Shown: positions 53,559 to 62,547, numbered from the stretch's first letter. The stretch: DNA of 64,000 nt from Labilibaculum sp041595635 (GCF_041595635.1 NZ_JBFHJW010000012.1:1-64000); one strand, 5' to 3'. Program-made: numbers and translations. The notes: generated by a model from the letters alone, not told the origin.

Positions 53559-53631
53559 AGCGGGAAACGAGACTCAAACTCGCGACCCTCAGCTTGGAAG
53601 GCTGATGCTCTATCAACTGAGCTATTCCCGC
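53559..53631 (-). tRNA. tRNA-Gly (anticodon TCC)
   Basis: A 73-nt cloverleaf on the minus strand with acceptor GCGGGAA / TTCCCGC and anticodon TCC in CTTCCAA. The CCA end is not encoded. It lies 8 bp from tRNA-Ser. Confidence 0.93.
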
Positions 53632-53670
53632 ATACAAGAAACTCTTTTGTTTCTTGGTAATGTGTTAAAG

Positions 53671-53752
53671 TGGGAAGAGCAGGATTCGAACCTACGAAGA
53701 CGATGTCAGCGGAGTTACAGTCCGCCCCAGTTGGCCACTTTGGTATCTTCCC
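53671..53752 (-). tRNA. tRNA-Tyr (anticodon GTA)
   Basis: An 82-nt cloverleaf on the minus strand with acceptor GGGAAGA / TCTTCCC, anticodon GTA in CTGTAAC and a long variable arm as in tRNA-Tyr. First gene of the Tyr-Gly-Ser cluster. Confidence 0.93.
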
Positions 53753-53795
53753 AAATGCAATGTTTTTAAAGAACTTTGTTTCTTGATTGCGGATG

Positions 53796-53825
53796 CAAAT
53801 ATAGGGGCTTTGGTAGAATATACAA
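53796..53825 (-). promoter_or_regulatory. Promoter of the tRNA Tyr-Gly-Ser cluster
   Basis: On the minus strand TATATTTG (53796-53803) is an exact -7 box and TTG (53823-53825) lies 19 bp upstream as the -33 box. The box continues as TATATTTGCATC, the same 12 bases found before the tRNA-Arg genes at 62573. Confidence 0.6.
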
Positions 53826-54343
53826 GGCCTTGCCGAGATTTTTTTTGAAAAAAAACGAATTATTTATCTAAGTGTTTGATTACCTAGGAAATATTTTTGC
53901 AATCTTTTTTTGAAAGAATTTTGAGTCTCTGGATTTTTTGCTTCCAGAGCTTAATTAATTCGAATAAGGAAAGAGAATTTTTGCAACAATGCTTGGCTTT
54001 TTTTGTTCGGAAGACGAGGATGGATATGAATTCGAATGTGGCATATTCCTATTTTTTAGAATCAATTTTCTTATTAATGGGAAAATTACATCCTTAAGGT
54101 TGTTTGGAATGTCATTTATTTTTATTTCCGAACGGAGAGTTTTCTTCTAAATATACTGTGATTCTATACGGAGCGAGAAATTAATTTTAAGGGTTGCTAT
54201 TTTGCCAGAGTGAGTGTTCTGGCTAAAATATGTTGTTTTTATTTTTGAAGGCGTTTAAAATAGCTTGGAGAGCTTCGAAATCCTATTTTATCTCATCTAT
54301 GCACTCTATGTTATCCTTCCTTGTATAAGAGAAATACAGGTAA

Positions 54344-54374
54344 ATAAAAAGAGGATGTCCATTTGGACATCCTC
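54344..54374 (-). terminator. Terminator of the TPR protein gene
   Basis: An 11-bp perfect stem, 54351-54361 / 54364-54374, with a two-base loop. On the minus strand it is followed by a T run. It lies 22 bp past the stop of the TPR gene. Confidence 0.85.
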
Positions 54375-54395
54375 TTCACTTATATGATTTTTGTT

Positions 54396-55088
54396 TTATT
54401 TGATCATTGCTTTAGCTCGGATAATGTATTTTTCAACATCACGAGCTTCTGCCGATTTCGAAAAGTCAGTTTCGATACTTTCATAAGCAGCAAGTGCTTT
54501 TTTGTAGTCGCCTAACATTTCATAGGCAAGACCTGCTTTTTGCAAATAGATAGGAGTTGTAAAATCATTTGTATTAAATGAACTTGCATCCATATAGTTC
54601 GAAGCAGCTTTTTCAGCATCTCCTAATTCCATGTAAGCATCACCAATAGCAGCTTTCGAAAGAGCACTTAGTAAAAAATCATCAGAGCTAAATTTTTTCA
54701 AACAATCAACAGCTTTTTGGTATTCACCCATTCTTAAATAAGATATTCCTGCGTAATATTCCGAAAGATTTCCTGCTGGTGTTGATCCGAATTCATCAAT
54801 GATATCTAAAAATCCAGGATAATTCTCATCTCCGTTTAAGGCAAGATTAAATGAATCTTTCTCAAAATATCTTTGAGCTTGGAAAATTTGATTTTGAGCA
54901 CGTTCGTTAAGTGGAGCTTTGTAGTATTTTTGATAAGCAAAAATAGCAACTGCTATTACGACGATAACTAATGCGATTGTAGTTAGTTTCTTCTGATTTT
55001 TCTCAATATATTGTTCGGTTTTACTTAGCGCTTCTTCTAAATTTTCAAAATTATCCTCAGATACCTGATTGTTTTTATCTTTTGACAT
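54396..55088 (-). CDS. Membrane-anchored tetratricopeptide repeat protein (YfgM-like)
   Basis: A 230-residue inner-membrane protein with one transmembrane helix at about residues 38-54 (TIALVIVVIAVAIFAY) and a periplasmic part with tetratricopeptide repeats (YYAGISYLRMGEYQKAVDCL, then AIGDAYMELGDAEKAASNY, then AGLAYEMLGDYKKALAAYE; each quoted briefly). The layout is that of YfgM-type proteins, which help secreted proteins fold, but the function in Bacteroidota is not settled. It is divergent from recF with 178 bp between, and has a -7-like box TACATTTG (minus strand, 55124-55131). Confidence 0.85.
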   Translation of the reverse strand: MSKDKNNQVSEDNFENLEEALSKTEQYIEKNQKKLTTIALVIVVIAVAIFAYQKYYKAPLNERAQNQIFQAQRYFEKDSFNLALNGDENYPGFLDIIDEFGSTPAGNLSEYYAGISYLRMGEYQKAVDCLKKFSSDDFLLSALSKAAIGDAYMELGDAEKAASNYMDASSFNTNDFTTPIYLQKAGLAYEMLGDYKKALAAYESIETDFSKSAEARDVEKYIIRAKAMIK

Positions 55089-55123
55089 GCTCCTATAAAT
55101 TATTAGTTTTATTTTTTCTAACG

Positions 55124-55131
55124 CAAATGTA
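55124..55131 (-). promoter_or_regulatory. -7 box of the TPR gene (tentative)
   Basis: The minus strand reads TACATTTG, an exact TAnnTTTG match, 36 bp before the ATG of the TPR gene. No clear -33 box. Confidence 0.35.
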
Positions 55132-55233
55132 ATTTTTTTTGTGAAATATAAGACATTTTTTCTTTAAAAAATGAAGTGGATATTTTTGATTATTGATAGA
55201 ATGAAATAATTAATTCAAATTGATTTAATTTCT

Positions 55234-55241
55234 TAATTTTG
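55234..55241 (+). promoter_or_regulatory. -7 box of recF (tentative)
   Basis: TAATTTTG matches TAnnTTTG and lies 26 bp before the recF ATG. No clear -33 box at 19-21 bp; a second TAnnTTTG match lies at 55181-55188. Confidence 0.35.
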
Positions 55242-55266
55242 CAGCATACACCTAATCCTTTCATGC

Positions 55267-56376
55267 ATGTATCTGGAAAAATTATCCCTCTTAAATTATA
55301 AAAATATACTTGATTTAGAATTGAGTTTTTCACCGAAAATCAATTGTTTTATTGGGAATAATGGAATGGGGAAAACCAATTTGTTGGATGCTGTATACTA
55401 TTTAAGTTTTTGCAAGTCGTTTTTTTCGGTGAGCGATCAGCAAAATATTAATCATAACGAGCAGTTTATGGTTTTGGAGGGCAATTACCAACGGAAAGAA
55501 TTGAATGAATTGGTGTATTGCGGTGTGAAACGAGGGCAGAAGAAAAATTTTAAACGAAATAAAAAGGAATACAAAAAACTTTCCGAACACATCGGATTGC
55601 TACCAATTGTCATGGTTTCTCCGGCAGATGTTAGTTTGATTACTGATGGTAGCGACCAGAGAAGAAAGTACATGGATAGTGTAATTTCACAATACGATCG
55701 GAAATATTTAGAAGATTTGATACGTTACAATCGTGTAATTCTGCAAAGGAATAAATTGTTGAAAGATTTTGCTGCAGGAAGCCGTTTCGACGAGGATACC
55801 TTAAGTATTTGGGATGAACAAATGATCGTTTTAGGTTCTTCTATTTATGAAAAAAGGAAAGATTTTTTGTGCAAACTAATGCCTGTTTTTCAGGAGTATT
55901 ACCAAAGCATCTCCTTAGGAAACGAAAGTGTAAATCTGGAGTATAAATCTCTTTTGCATGAAAATTCCCTGCGCGATTTGTTGATTAATGCCCGTTGGAA
56001 AGATCAGGTTTCCCAGTATACTACAGTTGGAATTCATAAGGATGATTTGGAGCTTACTTTGGATGGATACCCGATGAAGAAAATGGGTTCGCAAGGACAG
56101 CAAAAGACCTATTTAATTGCTTTGAAACTTGCTCAGTTTGATTTTATCAAGCAAATTGCAGGATTTAATCCGATTCTTCTGCTCGATGATATTTTCGATA
56201 AATTGGATTCACAGCGAGTAGAACAAATTGTAAAACTGGTTTCAGAAGAGCGATTCGGCCAAATATTTATATCCGATACAAATCGTGATCATTTGAATGA
56301 AATTCTTTCTAGTATGAACCTTGAATACCAATTGTTTGTAATCGACAAAGGTGCCATTGTAAGCGAAGCAGTATGA
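55267..56376 (+). CDS. recF: DNA replication and repair protein RecF
   Basis: An SMC-like ATPase that helps load RecA on gapped single-stranded DNA. 369 residues, the usual length. The Walker A motif reads GNNGMGKTNLLDA near residues 30-42, MVSPADVSLITDGSDQRR (quoted to SPADVSLITDGSDQRR) is the RecF signature block, and the C-terminal part has SQGQQKTYLIALK (signature motif) and LLLDDIFDKLD (Walker B). It overlaps the DUF721 gene by four bases (ATGA), so the two are translationally coupled. Confidence 0.96.
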   Translation: MYLEKLSLLNYKNILDLELSFSPKINCFIGNNGMGKTNLLDAVYYLSFCKSFFSVSDQQNINHNEQFMVLEGNYQRKELNELVYCGVKRGQKKNFKRNKKEYKKLSEHIGLLPIVMVSPADVSLITDGSDQRRKYMDSVISQYDRKYLEDLIRYNRVILQRNKLLKDFAAGSRFDEDTLSIWDEQMIVLGSSIYEKRKDFLCKLMPVFQEYYQSISLGNESVNLEYKSLLHENSLRDLLINARWKDQVSQYTTVGIHKDDLELTLDGYPMKKMGSQGQQKTYLIALKLAQFDFIKQIAGFNPILLLDDIFDKLDSQRVEQIVKLVSEERFGQIFISDTNRDHLNEILSSMNLEYQLFVIDKGAIVSEAV

Positions 56377-56663
56377 GACGAAGTCAGACACAAAAAATAG
56401 ACGATTTAATTCGACAGGTGCTGAAGGAAAATAACCTGGATGGCCGCTTGAAAGAGTACGAATTGGTTAATTCCTGGGAGAAAGTGATTGGCAAAACCGT
56501 AGCCAATGCAACCACCGAAATTTACATTCGTAACCGAAAATTATTTGTTAAGGTTCGTTCGTCGGTAATTCGAAACGAGCTATTAATGATTAGAGAAGGA
56601 TTAATGCGAGCTTTAAATCGTGAAGTGCAGGCAAACATTATCGATGAAATTATTGTGCGTTAA
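56373..56663 (+). CDS. DUF721 (DciA-like) protein
   Basis: A 96-residue basic protein of the DUF721 family, which includes DciA, a loader or partner of the replicative helicase DnaB. Marks are LVNSWEKVIGKTVANAT and a LFVKVRSSVIRNELLMIRE stretch (quoted to KVRSSVIRNELLM). In Bacteroidota it usually follows recF, as here, with a four-base overlap. Confidence 0.9.
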   Translation: MRRSQTQKIDDLIRQVLKENNLDGRLKEYELVNSWEKVIGKTVANATTEIYIRNRKLFVKVRSSVIRNELLMIREGLMRALNREVQANIIDEIIVR

Positions 56664-56735
56664 CAATAACGCGCATCCAGAGATTCTTAATGCGCGTTTG
56701 GTAAAAGTGTTCAATTTTAACCTGCTAATGTTTTT

Positions 56736-57155
56736 TTAGAACATTTCCGTTCCCGAGAAATGAAATGCTCCTTCAATACAAGCATTTTCATCGCTATCGG
56801 AACCATGAACTGCATTTCTCGACATCGATTCGGCAAACTCTTTACGAATTGTTCCTTCCTCTGCTTCTGCAGGATTGGTTGCTCCAATTAATTTTCTAAA
56901 ATCAGCGACAGCATTGTTTTTTTCCAGAATGGCGGCCACAATGGGGCCAGAGCTCATAAAAGTAGTAAGGTCGTCATAAAATGGTCTTTCCTGATGAACT
57001 TCATAAAATACCTTCGCTTGATCTTTGCTGATTTTTGTGTATTTCAAAGCTACGATTCGGAAACCAGCTTGGTTAATTTTTGCCAGAATAGCTCCTATGT
57101 GTCCATTTGCAACCGCATCTGGTTTTATCATGGTAAAAGTTCTATCGCTTCTCAT
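56736..57155 (-). CDS. ndk: Nucleoside diphosphate kinase
   Basis: Transfers the gamma phosphate from ATP to other nucleoside diphosphates through a phospho-His intermediate. The open frame extends to 57305, but the real start is ATG 57155: it gives MRSDRTFTMIKPDAV, the standard N-terminus, and 139 residues, the usual bacterial length. The active-site His lies in RNAVHGSDS near residues 115-117. The extra upstream frame overlaps the likely promoter. Confidence 0.95.
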   Translation of the reverse strand: MRSDRTFTMIKPDAVANGHIGAILAKINQAGFRIVALKYTKISKDQAKVFYEVHQERPFYDDLTTFMSSGPIVAAILEKNNAVADFRKLIGATNPAEAEEGTIRKEFAESMSRNAVHGSDSDENACIEGAFHFSGTEMF

Positions 57156-57184
57156 ATTTATAGTATAGTTAAACGTTTCACATA

Positions 57185-57214
57185 CAAAAATAAGGAAACT
57201 CATCAGCTGTGCAA
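57185..57214 (-). promoter_or_regulatory. Promoter of ndk
   Basis: On the minus strand TATTTTTG (57185-57192) matches the -7 consensus and TTG (57212-57214) lies 19 bp upstream. This supports the ATG at 57155 as the start of ndk. Confidence 0.5.
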
Positions 57215-57326
57215 TAGTTTCTGCGTAAAATAGAAAATTGTATTGGTCGATTTTTCTTTCGTTTTTTAATGGCAACTGATTTGCAAATTGATTCAGGATC
57301 AGCATCTACTTTTTAATCATCTATTG

Positions 57327-57334
57327 TATCTTTG
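57327..57334 (+). promoter_or_regulatory. -7 box of the DHH phosphoesterase gene (tentative)
   Basis: TATCTTTG is an exact TAnnTTTG match, 33 bp before ATG 57368. It covers a possible TTG start at 57332, which argues for the ATG. No clear -33 box. Confidence 0.4.
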
Positions 57335-57367
57335 TCTCTTTATTTTATTCAATCCAAGAGAAAACAA

Positions 57368-58402
57368 ATGAACGATTTGCTAAATAGAATTGATAAAGAA
57401 TTGATTAAAAAGGCAGAATTATTGCTTGACGAATCCACTCAAATTTCAATTATCCCACATTCCGGACCCGATGGCGATGCGCTCGGATCTTCCCAGGCTT
57501 TGTATCAGTACCTAATTAAAAAGGGAAAGAAAGCTCAAGTCATTAGTCCTAGTGCTTATCCAGTTTTTTTACGTTGGTTGCCCGAGAATTCCAAGGTTTG
57601 GATTTATACCAATGGAAAGAAAAAAGCAGAAGAATACATTCGTTCATCGGATCTGATTTTTATTGTAGATCATAACTCTTTGAAGCGTTCTGGCGATTTG
57701 GAAGCAGTGCTTGAAAAAGCAAAAGCAAAAAAAATCATGATTGATCATCATCCCGAACCAGAGCAAATTGCTGATGTAATGTTTTCGGATACTCAAATGT
57801 GCTCGACTTGTGAGATGACCTACGAATTTATTGAAGCTTTGGGTGATGAGGATGTAATTGATACTGATATTTCAGAATGTATTTATACTGGAATTATTAC
57901 TGATACCGGAGGTTTGAGCTACAATTCATCTCATGCCAGAACCTATCAGATTGTAGGACATTTAATTGCCAAAGGAATCGATAAGAGTAAGATTCACTCC
58001 AATATCTACGATAATTTTTCTCCCGACCGAATGAAATTATTAGGCCATTGTTTGGATGGAGGCTTAGAGGTTTTGCCAGATTATCAAGCGGCAATTATCA
58101 GCTTAGGCAAGGAGGATCTGCTCCGTTTTAATTATAAAGATGGCGATACTGAAGGTTTTGTGAATTATCCTTTGTCGATTCAGGGAATGCTGATTTCAGT
58201 TATTTTTATTGAAAAAGATGATATGGTGAAAATTTCTTTTCGCTCAAAAGGCAATGTGCCTATTAATATTGTGGCTCGTGATTTTTTTAATGGAGGTGGG
58301 CATATGAATGCTGCAGGAGGTAGATCTGAACTAAAGTTACAAGAGGCAATCGATTTATTTAAAAAGGTTTTGCCAAAATTTTATAAGAGCTTAGACCAAT
58401 AA
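57368..58402 (+). CDS. DHH family phosphoesterase, NrnA-like
   Basis: A manganese-dependent DHH/DHHA1 phosphoesterase like NrnA, which degrades short oligoribonucleotides (and cyclic-dinucleotide products) and can hydrolyse 3'-phosphoadenosine 5'-phosphate. Start ATG 57368 is preferred over a TTG at 57332. Motifs are HSGPDGDALGSSQAL near residues 33-47, IVDHNS, IDHHPE, TGIITDTGGL and the DHHA1 NGGGHMNAAGGRS near residues 312-324. 344 residues. Confidence 0.92.
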   Translation: MNDLLNRIDKELIKKAELLLDESTQISIIPHSGPDGDALGSSQALYQYLIKKGKKAQVISPSAYPVFLRWLPENSKVWIYTNGKKKAEEYIRSSDLIFIVDHNSLKRSGDLEAVLEKAKAKKIMIDHHPEPEQIADVMFSDTQMCSTCEMTYEFIEALGDEDVIDTDISECIYTGIITDTGGLSYNSSHARTYQIVGHLIAKGIDKSKIHSNIYDNFSPDRMKLLGHCLDGGLEVLPDYQAAIISLGKEDLLRFNYKDGDTEGFVNYPLSIQGMLISVIFIEKDDMVKISFRSKGNVPINIVARDFFNGGGHMNAAGGRSELKLQEAIDLFKKVLPKFYKSLDQ

Positions 58403-58432
58403 TTATATTCATTGTTTTTTCAATGAAACTTG

Positions 58433-58462
58433 CAGCGCAGACTTTTGATCTGCGCTGTTTTT
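58433..58462 (+). terminator. Terminator after the DHH phosphoesterase gene
   Basis: A 9-bp GC-rich stem, 58433-58441 / 58449-58457, followed by a T run. It lies just before the stop of the convergent methylase gene. Confidence 0.85.
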
Positions 58463-58471
58463 GTATGTTTG

Positions 58472-59179
58472 TTATTTTTCCTGATGAATTAGAAAAATAC
58501 AAGGACGTTTGTGAAGGTCTGGAATATTGTTTTTCCATGCTTTAACAGACATGGTTTTGATGTATTCTGTTTCCAAAGTAATGTCAACAGCAATGCAAAG
58601 TTTGGTTGCTGGATTACAGTTCTGAAGTAAATCTTCAAGCATTTTCATGTTGCGGAAAGGTGTCTCAATAAATAGTTGAGTTTGTCCTTCGTGCAGCGAA
58701 CGACTATCGAGTTGCTTTATTTTTTTACCTCTGTCGCCACTCTGAATTGGAAGGTATCCGTTAAAAGCGAAATTTTGTCCGTTAAATCCCGAGGCCATCA
58801 GGGAAAGAAGAATTGAAGAAGGTCCCACCAAGGGAATCACCTGTATGTCTTTGGTGTGAGCAATTTTTACAACATCAGCTCCCGGATCTGCCACACCCGG
58901 ACAGCCAGCCTCCGAAATAATTCCCATATCGTGTTCTTTTAAAACGTCTAAATACGAGGAAATATCTTTGGGCGAAGTGCGCTTGTTAAGTTCGTAAAAA
59001 CTTAGCTCATCAATATTTATCTCCCGATTTACCTTTTTCAAATAGCGACGTGTCGTCCGAATATTTTCTACAATAAAATGTTTAATATCTGGAATTAGTC
59101 TTTGGATTTGATTTGGTATTACCTGATCGATTTCGGTGTCTCCCAAAGTAGTTGGGATTAAAAAAAGTTTGCCTTTCAT
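58472..59179 (-). CDS. SAM-dependent methyltransferase, RsmI/tetrapyrrole methylase-like
   Basis: A 235-residue enzyme of the tetrapyrrole-methylase fold related to RsmI, which 2'-O-methylates C1402 of 16S rRNA. The start is ATG 59179, giving GKLFLIPTTLGD; the frame runs a further 14 residues upstream but those residues lack family features and overlap a -7-like box. Marks are SEAGCPGVADPGADVV, VIPLVGPSSILLSLMASGFNG (in pieces VIPLVGPSS and MASGFNG) and LFIETPFRN. It is shorter than E. coli RsmI (286), as common in this Bacteroidota group, so the target base is not certain. Confidence 0.85.
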   Translation of the reverse strand: MKGKLFLIPTTLGDTEIDQVIPNQIQRLIPDIKHFIVENIRTTRRYLKKVNREINIDELSFYELNKRTSPKDISSYLDVLKEHDMGIISEAGCPGVADPGADVVKIAHTKDIQVIPLVGPSSILLSLMASGFNGQNFAFNGYLPIQSGDRGKKIKQLDSRSLHEGQTQLFIETPFRNMKMLEDLLQNCNPATKLCIAVDITLETEYIKTMSVKAWKNNIPDLHKRPCIFLIHQEK

Positions 59180-59196
59180 TGCTGATATATTTTTGG

Positions 59197-59204
59197 CAAA
59201 TGTA
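59197..59204 (-). promoter_or_regulatory. -7 box of the methylase gene (tentative)
   Basis: The minus strand reads TACATTTG, an exact TAnnTTTG match, 18 bp before ATG 59179. No clear -33 box. Confidence 0.35.
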
Positions 59205-59277
59205 CAAAATAAGTCTTTCACTCATTCCTTCTGTCGCTTCAAATGCATTTTTCTTATCTGTATTCATTCTGAATAAT

Positions 59278-59308
59278 TTTGAGGTTCTTTTTAATTGTTA
59301 CATCTTTG
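59278..59308 (+). promoter_or_regulatory. Possible promoter of the BASS-type transporter gene
   Basis: TTTG (59278-59281) and CATCTTTG (59301-59308) are 19 bp apart. The -7 box differs from TAnnTTTG at the first base only. Confidence 0.3.
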
Positions 59309-59335
59309 CTGTGAATCAATAATCTTAATTTCAAT

Positions 59336-60259
59336 ATGCAACAATGGGCTTCTAAAATAATATTAAATCGAAACTTTATTCTTGTTTTGGCAGTTGTTTT
59401 GGGATTGCTGATTCCTAATGGAGCTCATTGGTTAAAAGACTATACTTTTTACATTTTGGCTTTGGTAATGACATTTTCAACAACGGGGATTTCAACAAAG
59501 GCCATGTTTCCATTAAAAGAGATGATTGTGCCAATGTTAATGGCTTCCTTTTTGAATTACATCGTTTTTGGTGCTGTAATTATTAGTTTGTCGTATTGGT
59601 TAATGCCTACTCCTGAGCTATTTCTTGGTTTTGTGGTAATTGCCGCAACTCCGGCAGGGGTTGCAGTGATTCCTTTTACTCATATTTTAGGTGGTGATTT
59701 AAAGTACGCGATTGTTGGGGTTTTGGGAGCTTTTATTTCCTCTGTGTTTTTTGCTCCCCTTGTGATTGGCCTTTTTACCGATTCGGATGGGGGAATTAAT
59801 TCAATGCATCTTTTTATAATGATGGTAAAGTTGGTGTTGCTTCCGTTGCTGATATCCAGATTGTTATTGTGGAAGCCAATTCTGCCTGTTGTAGTGCGGG
59901 TGCGTGGGCGAATTGTTGATTGGGGGTTTGCTCTGTTAATTTTTACTGCTGTAGGTCTCAATCGGCACGTATTTTTTTCTAATTTTGATGTACTCTTTTG
60001 GGTTTCGTTGGTTTTATTCGTGAGCATATTTGTTTTAGGCTGGCTCTACGAATTATTTTGCTGGAAGCTGGCTATTTCAGCACCTGTGGCCGTGGCACAA
60101 AATTTATTGCTAACTATTAAAAGCTCGGGTTTTGCAGTGGTAACGGCATTGAGTTTGTTTGGAACCGAGGCGGCTATTCCTTCAGCGGTTATGGCAGTAT
60201 TCGTGCTCATGTATTTGCTCTATTTGTCCATCCGTAAAGAGTATTTTAAAGCTAAATAA
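59336..60259 (+). CDS. Bile acid:sodium symporter (BASS)-like membrane protein
   Basis: A polytopic inner-membrane protein (307 residues, about 9-10 helices) of the BASS/arsenite-permease-like superfamily. Hydrophobic segments cover most of the length, with AATPAGVAVIPFTHILGGD near residues 105-123 in the place of the family's ion-binding crossover (quoted to ATPAGVAVIPFTH) and AISAPVAVAQNLLLTIKSSGFAV near the second one (quoted to VAQNLLLTIKSSG). The substrate, an organic anion or similar, is not known. It is 36 bp upstream of the MBL-fold gene. Confidence 0.75.
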   Translation: MQQWASKIILNRNFILVLAVVLGLLIPNGAHWLKDYTFYILALVMTFSTTGISTKAMFPLKEMIVPMLMASFLNYIVFGAVIISLSYWLMPTPELFLGFVVIAATPAGVAVIPFTHILGGDLKYAIVGVLGAFISSVFFAPLVIGLFTDSDGGINSMHLFIMMVKLVLLPLLISRLLLWKPILPVVVRVRGRIVDWGFALLIFTAVGLNRHVFFSNFDVLFWVSLVLFVSIFVLGWLYELFCWKLAISAPVAVAQNLLLTIKSSGFAVVTALSLFGTEAAIPSAVMAVFVLMYLLYLSIRKEYFKAK

Positions 60260-60295
60260 ACTGTTTTATTGGGCTGACTCAGATTAGATATTCGT

Positions 60296-61063
60296 ATGTT
60301 GAAATTAACTTTTTTAGGAACCGGAACTTCGCAAGGAGTTCCCATTATTGCCTGTAAGTGCCCTGTTTGTTTGTCTAAAAATCCGAAGGATAAGCGTTTG
60401 CGTTCTTCGGTATTGATTCATGTCGATGGTCAAAATTTAGTGGTCGATTCTGGTCCTGATTTCAGATATCAGATGTTGCGAGCCGGGGTCGAGAATATTT
60501 CTGCAATTCTTTTCACTCACGAGCACAAGGATCATACAGCCGGTTTGGATGATATTCGGGCCTTTAATTGGGTCAATAAAAAAGCCGTTGCTATCTATGC
60601 CGAAAAAAGGGTGCAGGAATCCTTAAAAATGGAATTTTCCTATGTTTTTGCGGATTTTAAGTACCCCGGGATTCCTCAAATGAAGCTTATCGATTTAAAT
60701 AATGAGCCTTTTCATATCAATGGAACCAGCATACAGCCTATTCGGGTGAGGCACCTAAAACTTCCGGTTTATGGATTTAGAATTGGCGACTTGGCTTACA
60801 TTACCGATGCGAATTACATTTCGGCAGAGGAAAAAGAAAAACTGAAGGGCTTAAAAGTTTTGGTTTTGAATGCTCTGCGAAAAGAAAAGCATCTTTCGCA
60901 TTTTACTCTTGACGAGGCACTTGCTATTGTTCGGGAATTGAAGCCTGAGAAAGCTTATTTAACTCACATTAGCCACCAAATGGGCTTTCACGATGAGGTG
61001 CAAGCTCAATTGCCTGATAATGTATTTTTAGCTTACGATGAGTTGGAAATAGAGGTTGACTAA
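60296..61063 (+). CDS. MBL-fold metallo-hydrolase (PhnP-like)
   Basis: A 255-residue metallo-beta-lactamase-fold phosphodiesterase of the PhnP type. Marks are FLGTGTSQGVPIIACKCPVC near residues 5-24 (the cysteines bind a structural zinc), VVDSGPDFR, the active-site THEHKDH near residues 80-86 and LTHISHQM near the end. No phosphonate genes are nearby, so its true substrate is likely another cyclic phosphodiester. Probably in an operon with the BASS-type gene. Confidence 0.88.
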   Translation: MLKLTFLGTGTSQGVPIIACKCPVCLSKNPKDKRLRSSVLIHVDGQNLVVDSGPDFRYQMLRAGVENISAILFTHEHKDHTAGLDDIRAFNWVNKKAVAIYAEKRVQESLKMEFSYVFADFKYPGIPQMKLIDLNNEPFHINGTSIQPIRVRHLKLPVYGFRIGDLAYITDANYISAEEKEKLKGLKVLVLNALRKEKHLSHFTLDEALAIVRELKPEKAYLTHISHQMGFHDEVQAQLPDNVFLAYDELEIEVD

Positions 61064-61067
61064 GGGG

Positions 61068-62252
61068 CTACTTCGTGTTGCGTTTTTCTGTTAGGCTCAT
61101 TAGTATCACACTTATTCCGCCACAAAGAAAGAAAATGATGCCAGCAAGTACCAGTGCCGATGAGAGACTAAAATGATCGGTGTACCAGCCAAGAAATGGA
61201 CCAATAATGGCAAAACAGATTCGAATGATGAAGTTTCGAAGCGATAGTACTGTTGCTCTCATCTCCGATTGGGTGATCTGATTGATGTAGTTTTTAAGCA
61301 CAGGAGTTGCAATTCCTCTCACAAAATAGAAAAAGAAGAACACCGCTACTCCTACCATGGAATGAAACAAACCACTAAACAGAAAGCCTGCTGATATTCC
61401 CACAACAATAAAGAATGAAGTCTTCGTTTTGCCTAAGTAAGCTTCTATTTTATAGGCGTAAAGAGCTACAAAACCTACGGTCAGGTTAAGTAGAGTCCAA
61501 ATTACACCAATGGTACTAACTTCTAAATGTAAATCTCGAAGGTAGGGCTGAATGAACCAGGCAAGTGTGAGTGTGGCACAGCCAATAACCGATGAAAGAA
61601 CAATATTCCAACGCAACTGAACATTGTCCCAAAGAGAGAATTTTACAATGCTTAGGATATGCTGGAAACCAACTTTAACTTTTGCCGTATTCTGATTTGG
61701 ATCGATCAAAAAAATAGATGCAGGAATGGCAGTGAAAGCAATGAACGACTGAAAAATAAAGGGAGTTCTCAGGCTGATGAGCGCTAAGCTTCCGCCAGCA
61801 ATTCCTGCCAGAGCTTCGGCAAAATTACCAACCGACATAATTCTGCTTTCCTGTTTCAAATATTCCTTTTCTTTTTTCATTTTCAGCAAACTATCATATA
61901 GCATAGCTGAATCGGAGCCAGAAATAAAGCTACTACCAATTCCCAGTGTTAATTCTGCCAATAAAAAACCGCTAAAATTAGAGGTGAAGGAATAAATGAT
62001 AAAACCAATACAGCCTAAAATGGAACCTAAAATCAATGATTTTTTGCGTCCCCATACATCAGCAATGTAACCCGATGGAATTTCCAGAATAACCACCGCC
62101 ACGGAATAAATTCCTTTTAGAGTGAGTACGTCTTGCATGTTCAAACCATTTTCCTGATAAAAAAGTACAATAATAGGCATGGTGAGCATGAACCACTTAG
62201 AAATCTTTATCAGATAAAGTTTTGGAATGTTCCCGGAAATTGATCTTGTCAT
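61068..62252 (-). CDS. MFS transporter
   Basis: A 394-residue inner-membrane major facilitator with about 12 helices. The MFS loop motif reads SGYIADVWGRKKSL near residues 60-73, and ELTLGIGSSFISGSDSAMLYDSL covers helix 4 (quoted to GSSFISGSDSAMLYD). It resembles small drug or metabolite exporters but gives no substrate. It converges on the MBL gene with four bases between stop codons. A minus-strand -7-like box, TATCTTTG, lies at 62270-62277. Confidence 0.85.
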   Translation of the reverse strand: MTRSISGNIPKLYLIKISKWFMLTMPIIVLFYQENGLNMQDVLTLKGIYSVAVVILEIPSGYIADVWGRKKSLILGSILGCIGFIIYSFTSNFSGFLLAELTLGIGSSFISGSDSAMLYDSLLKMKKEKEYLKQESRIMSVGNFAEALAGIAGGSLALISLRTPFIFQSFIAFTAIPASIFLIDPNQNTAKVKVGFQHILSIVKFSLWDNVQLRWNIVLSSVIGCATLTLAWFIQPYLRDLHLEVSTIGVIWTLLNLTVGFVALYAYKIEAYLGKTKTSFFIVVGISAGFLFSGLFHSMVGVAVFFFFYFVRGIATPVLKNYINQITQSEMRATVLSLRNFIIRICFAIIGPFLGWYTDHFSLSSALVLAGIIFFLCGGISVILMSLTEKRNTK

Positions 62253-62269
62253 GGTGCGCGTTTGAGTTG

Positions 62270-62277
62270 CAAAGATA
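62270..62277 (-). promoter_or_regulatory. -7 box of the MFS gene (tentative)
   Basis: The minus strand reads TATCTTTG, an exact TAnnTTTG match, 17 bp before the MFS ATG. No clear -33 box. Confidence 0.35.
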
Positions 62278-62547
62278 CTCGCACAAACGAAATAGAAAAA
62301 CCCTGCACTTCATTGATGGGAAAATAAAGCCATATTATTTGTGCAGGTTCAAGGGGTGATGATGTTTTTACTGCTGATTTTCAGAAGGGACTTGTTTTTA
62401 TGGGCGAAATACGCTTTAGAATACCGTTTTTACCGGATAGCTTGTTGCAAATAATAAAATGCAAAGACCTTATAGACTGTATAAGAGCTGGGGTCTAAGC
62501 TCTTACTTGTGTGTGGGTGATTTTTACTGAAAAAAAACAGTCATTTA

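Larger units (their letters stand above)
53753..54395. other. 643-bp intergenic region
   Basis: It holds the tRNA cluster promoter at its left end (53796-53825), a hairpin at 54200-54228 and a terminator at 54344-54374 for the minus-strand TPR gene. A 66-codon frame at 53897-54097 shows no recognisable protein and no sign of being a gene. Nothing else was seen. Confidence 0.5.

Noticed and set aside
53897..54097. 66-codon open frame in the gap between the tRNA cluster and the TPR gene
   Set aside because: No recognisable domain, no signal or start-site support, and the surrounding DNA is plain AT-rich spacer. It is most likely a chance frame.
57156..57305. Upstream extension of the ndk frame by 50 codons
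   Set aside because: The extension has no NDP-kinase features, covers the likely -33/-7 promoter, and the ATG at 57155 gives the normal 139-residue enzyme.
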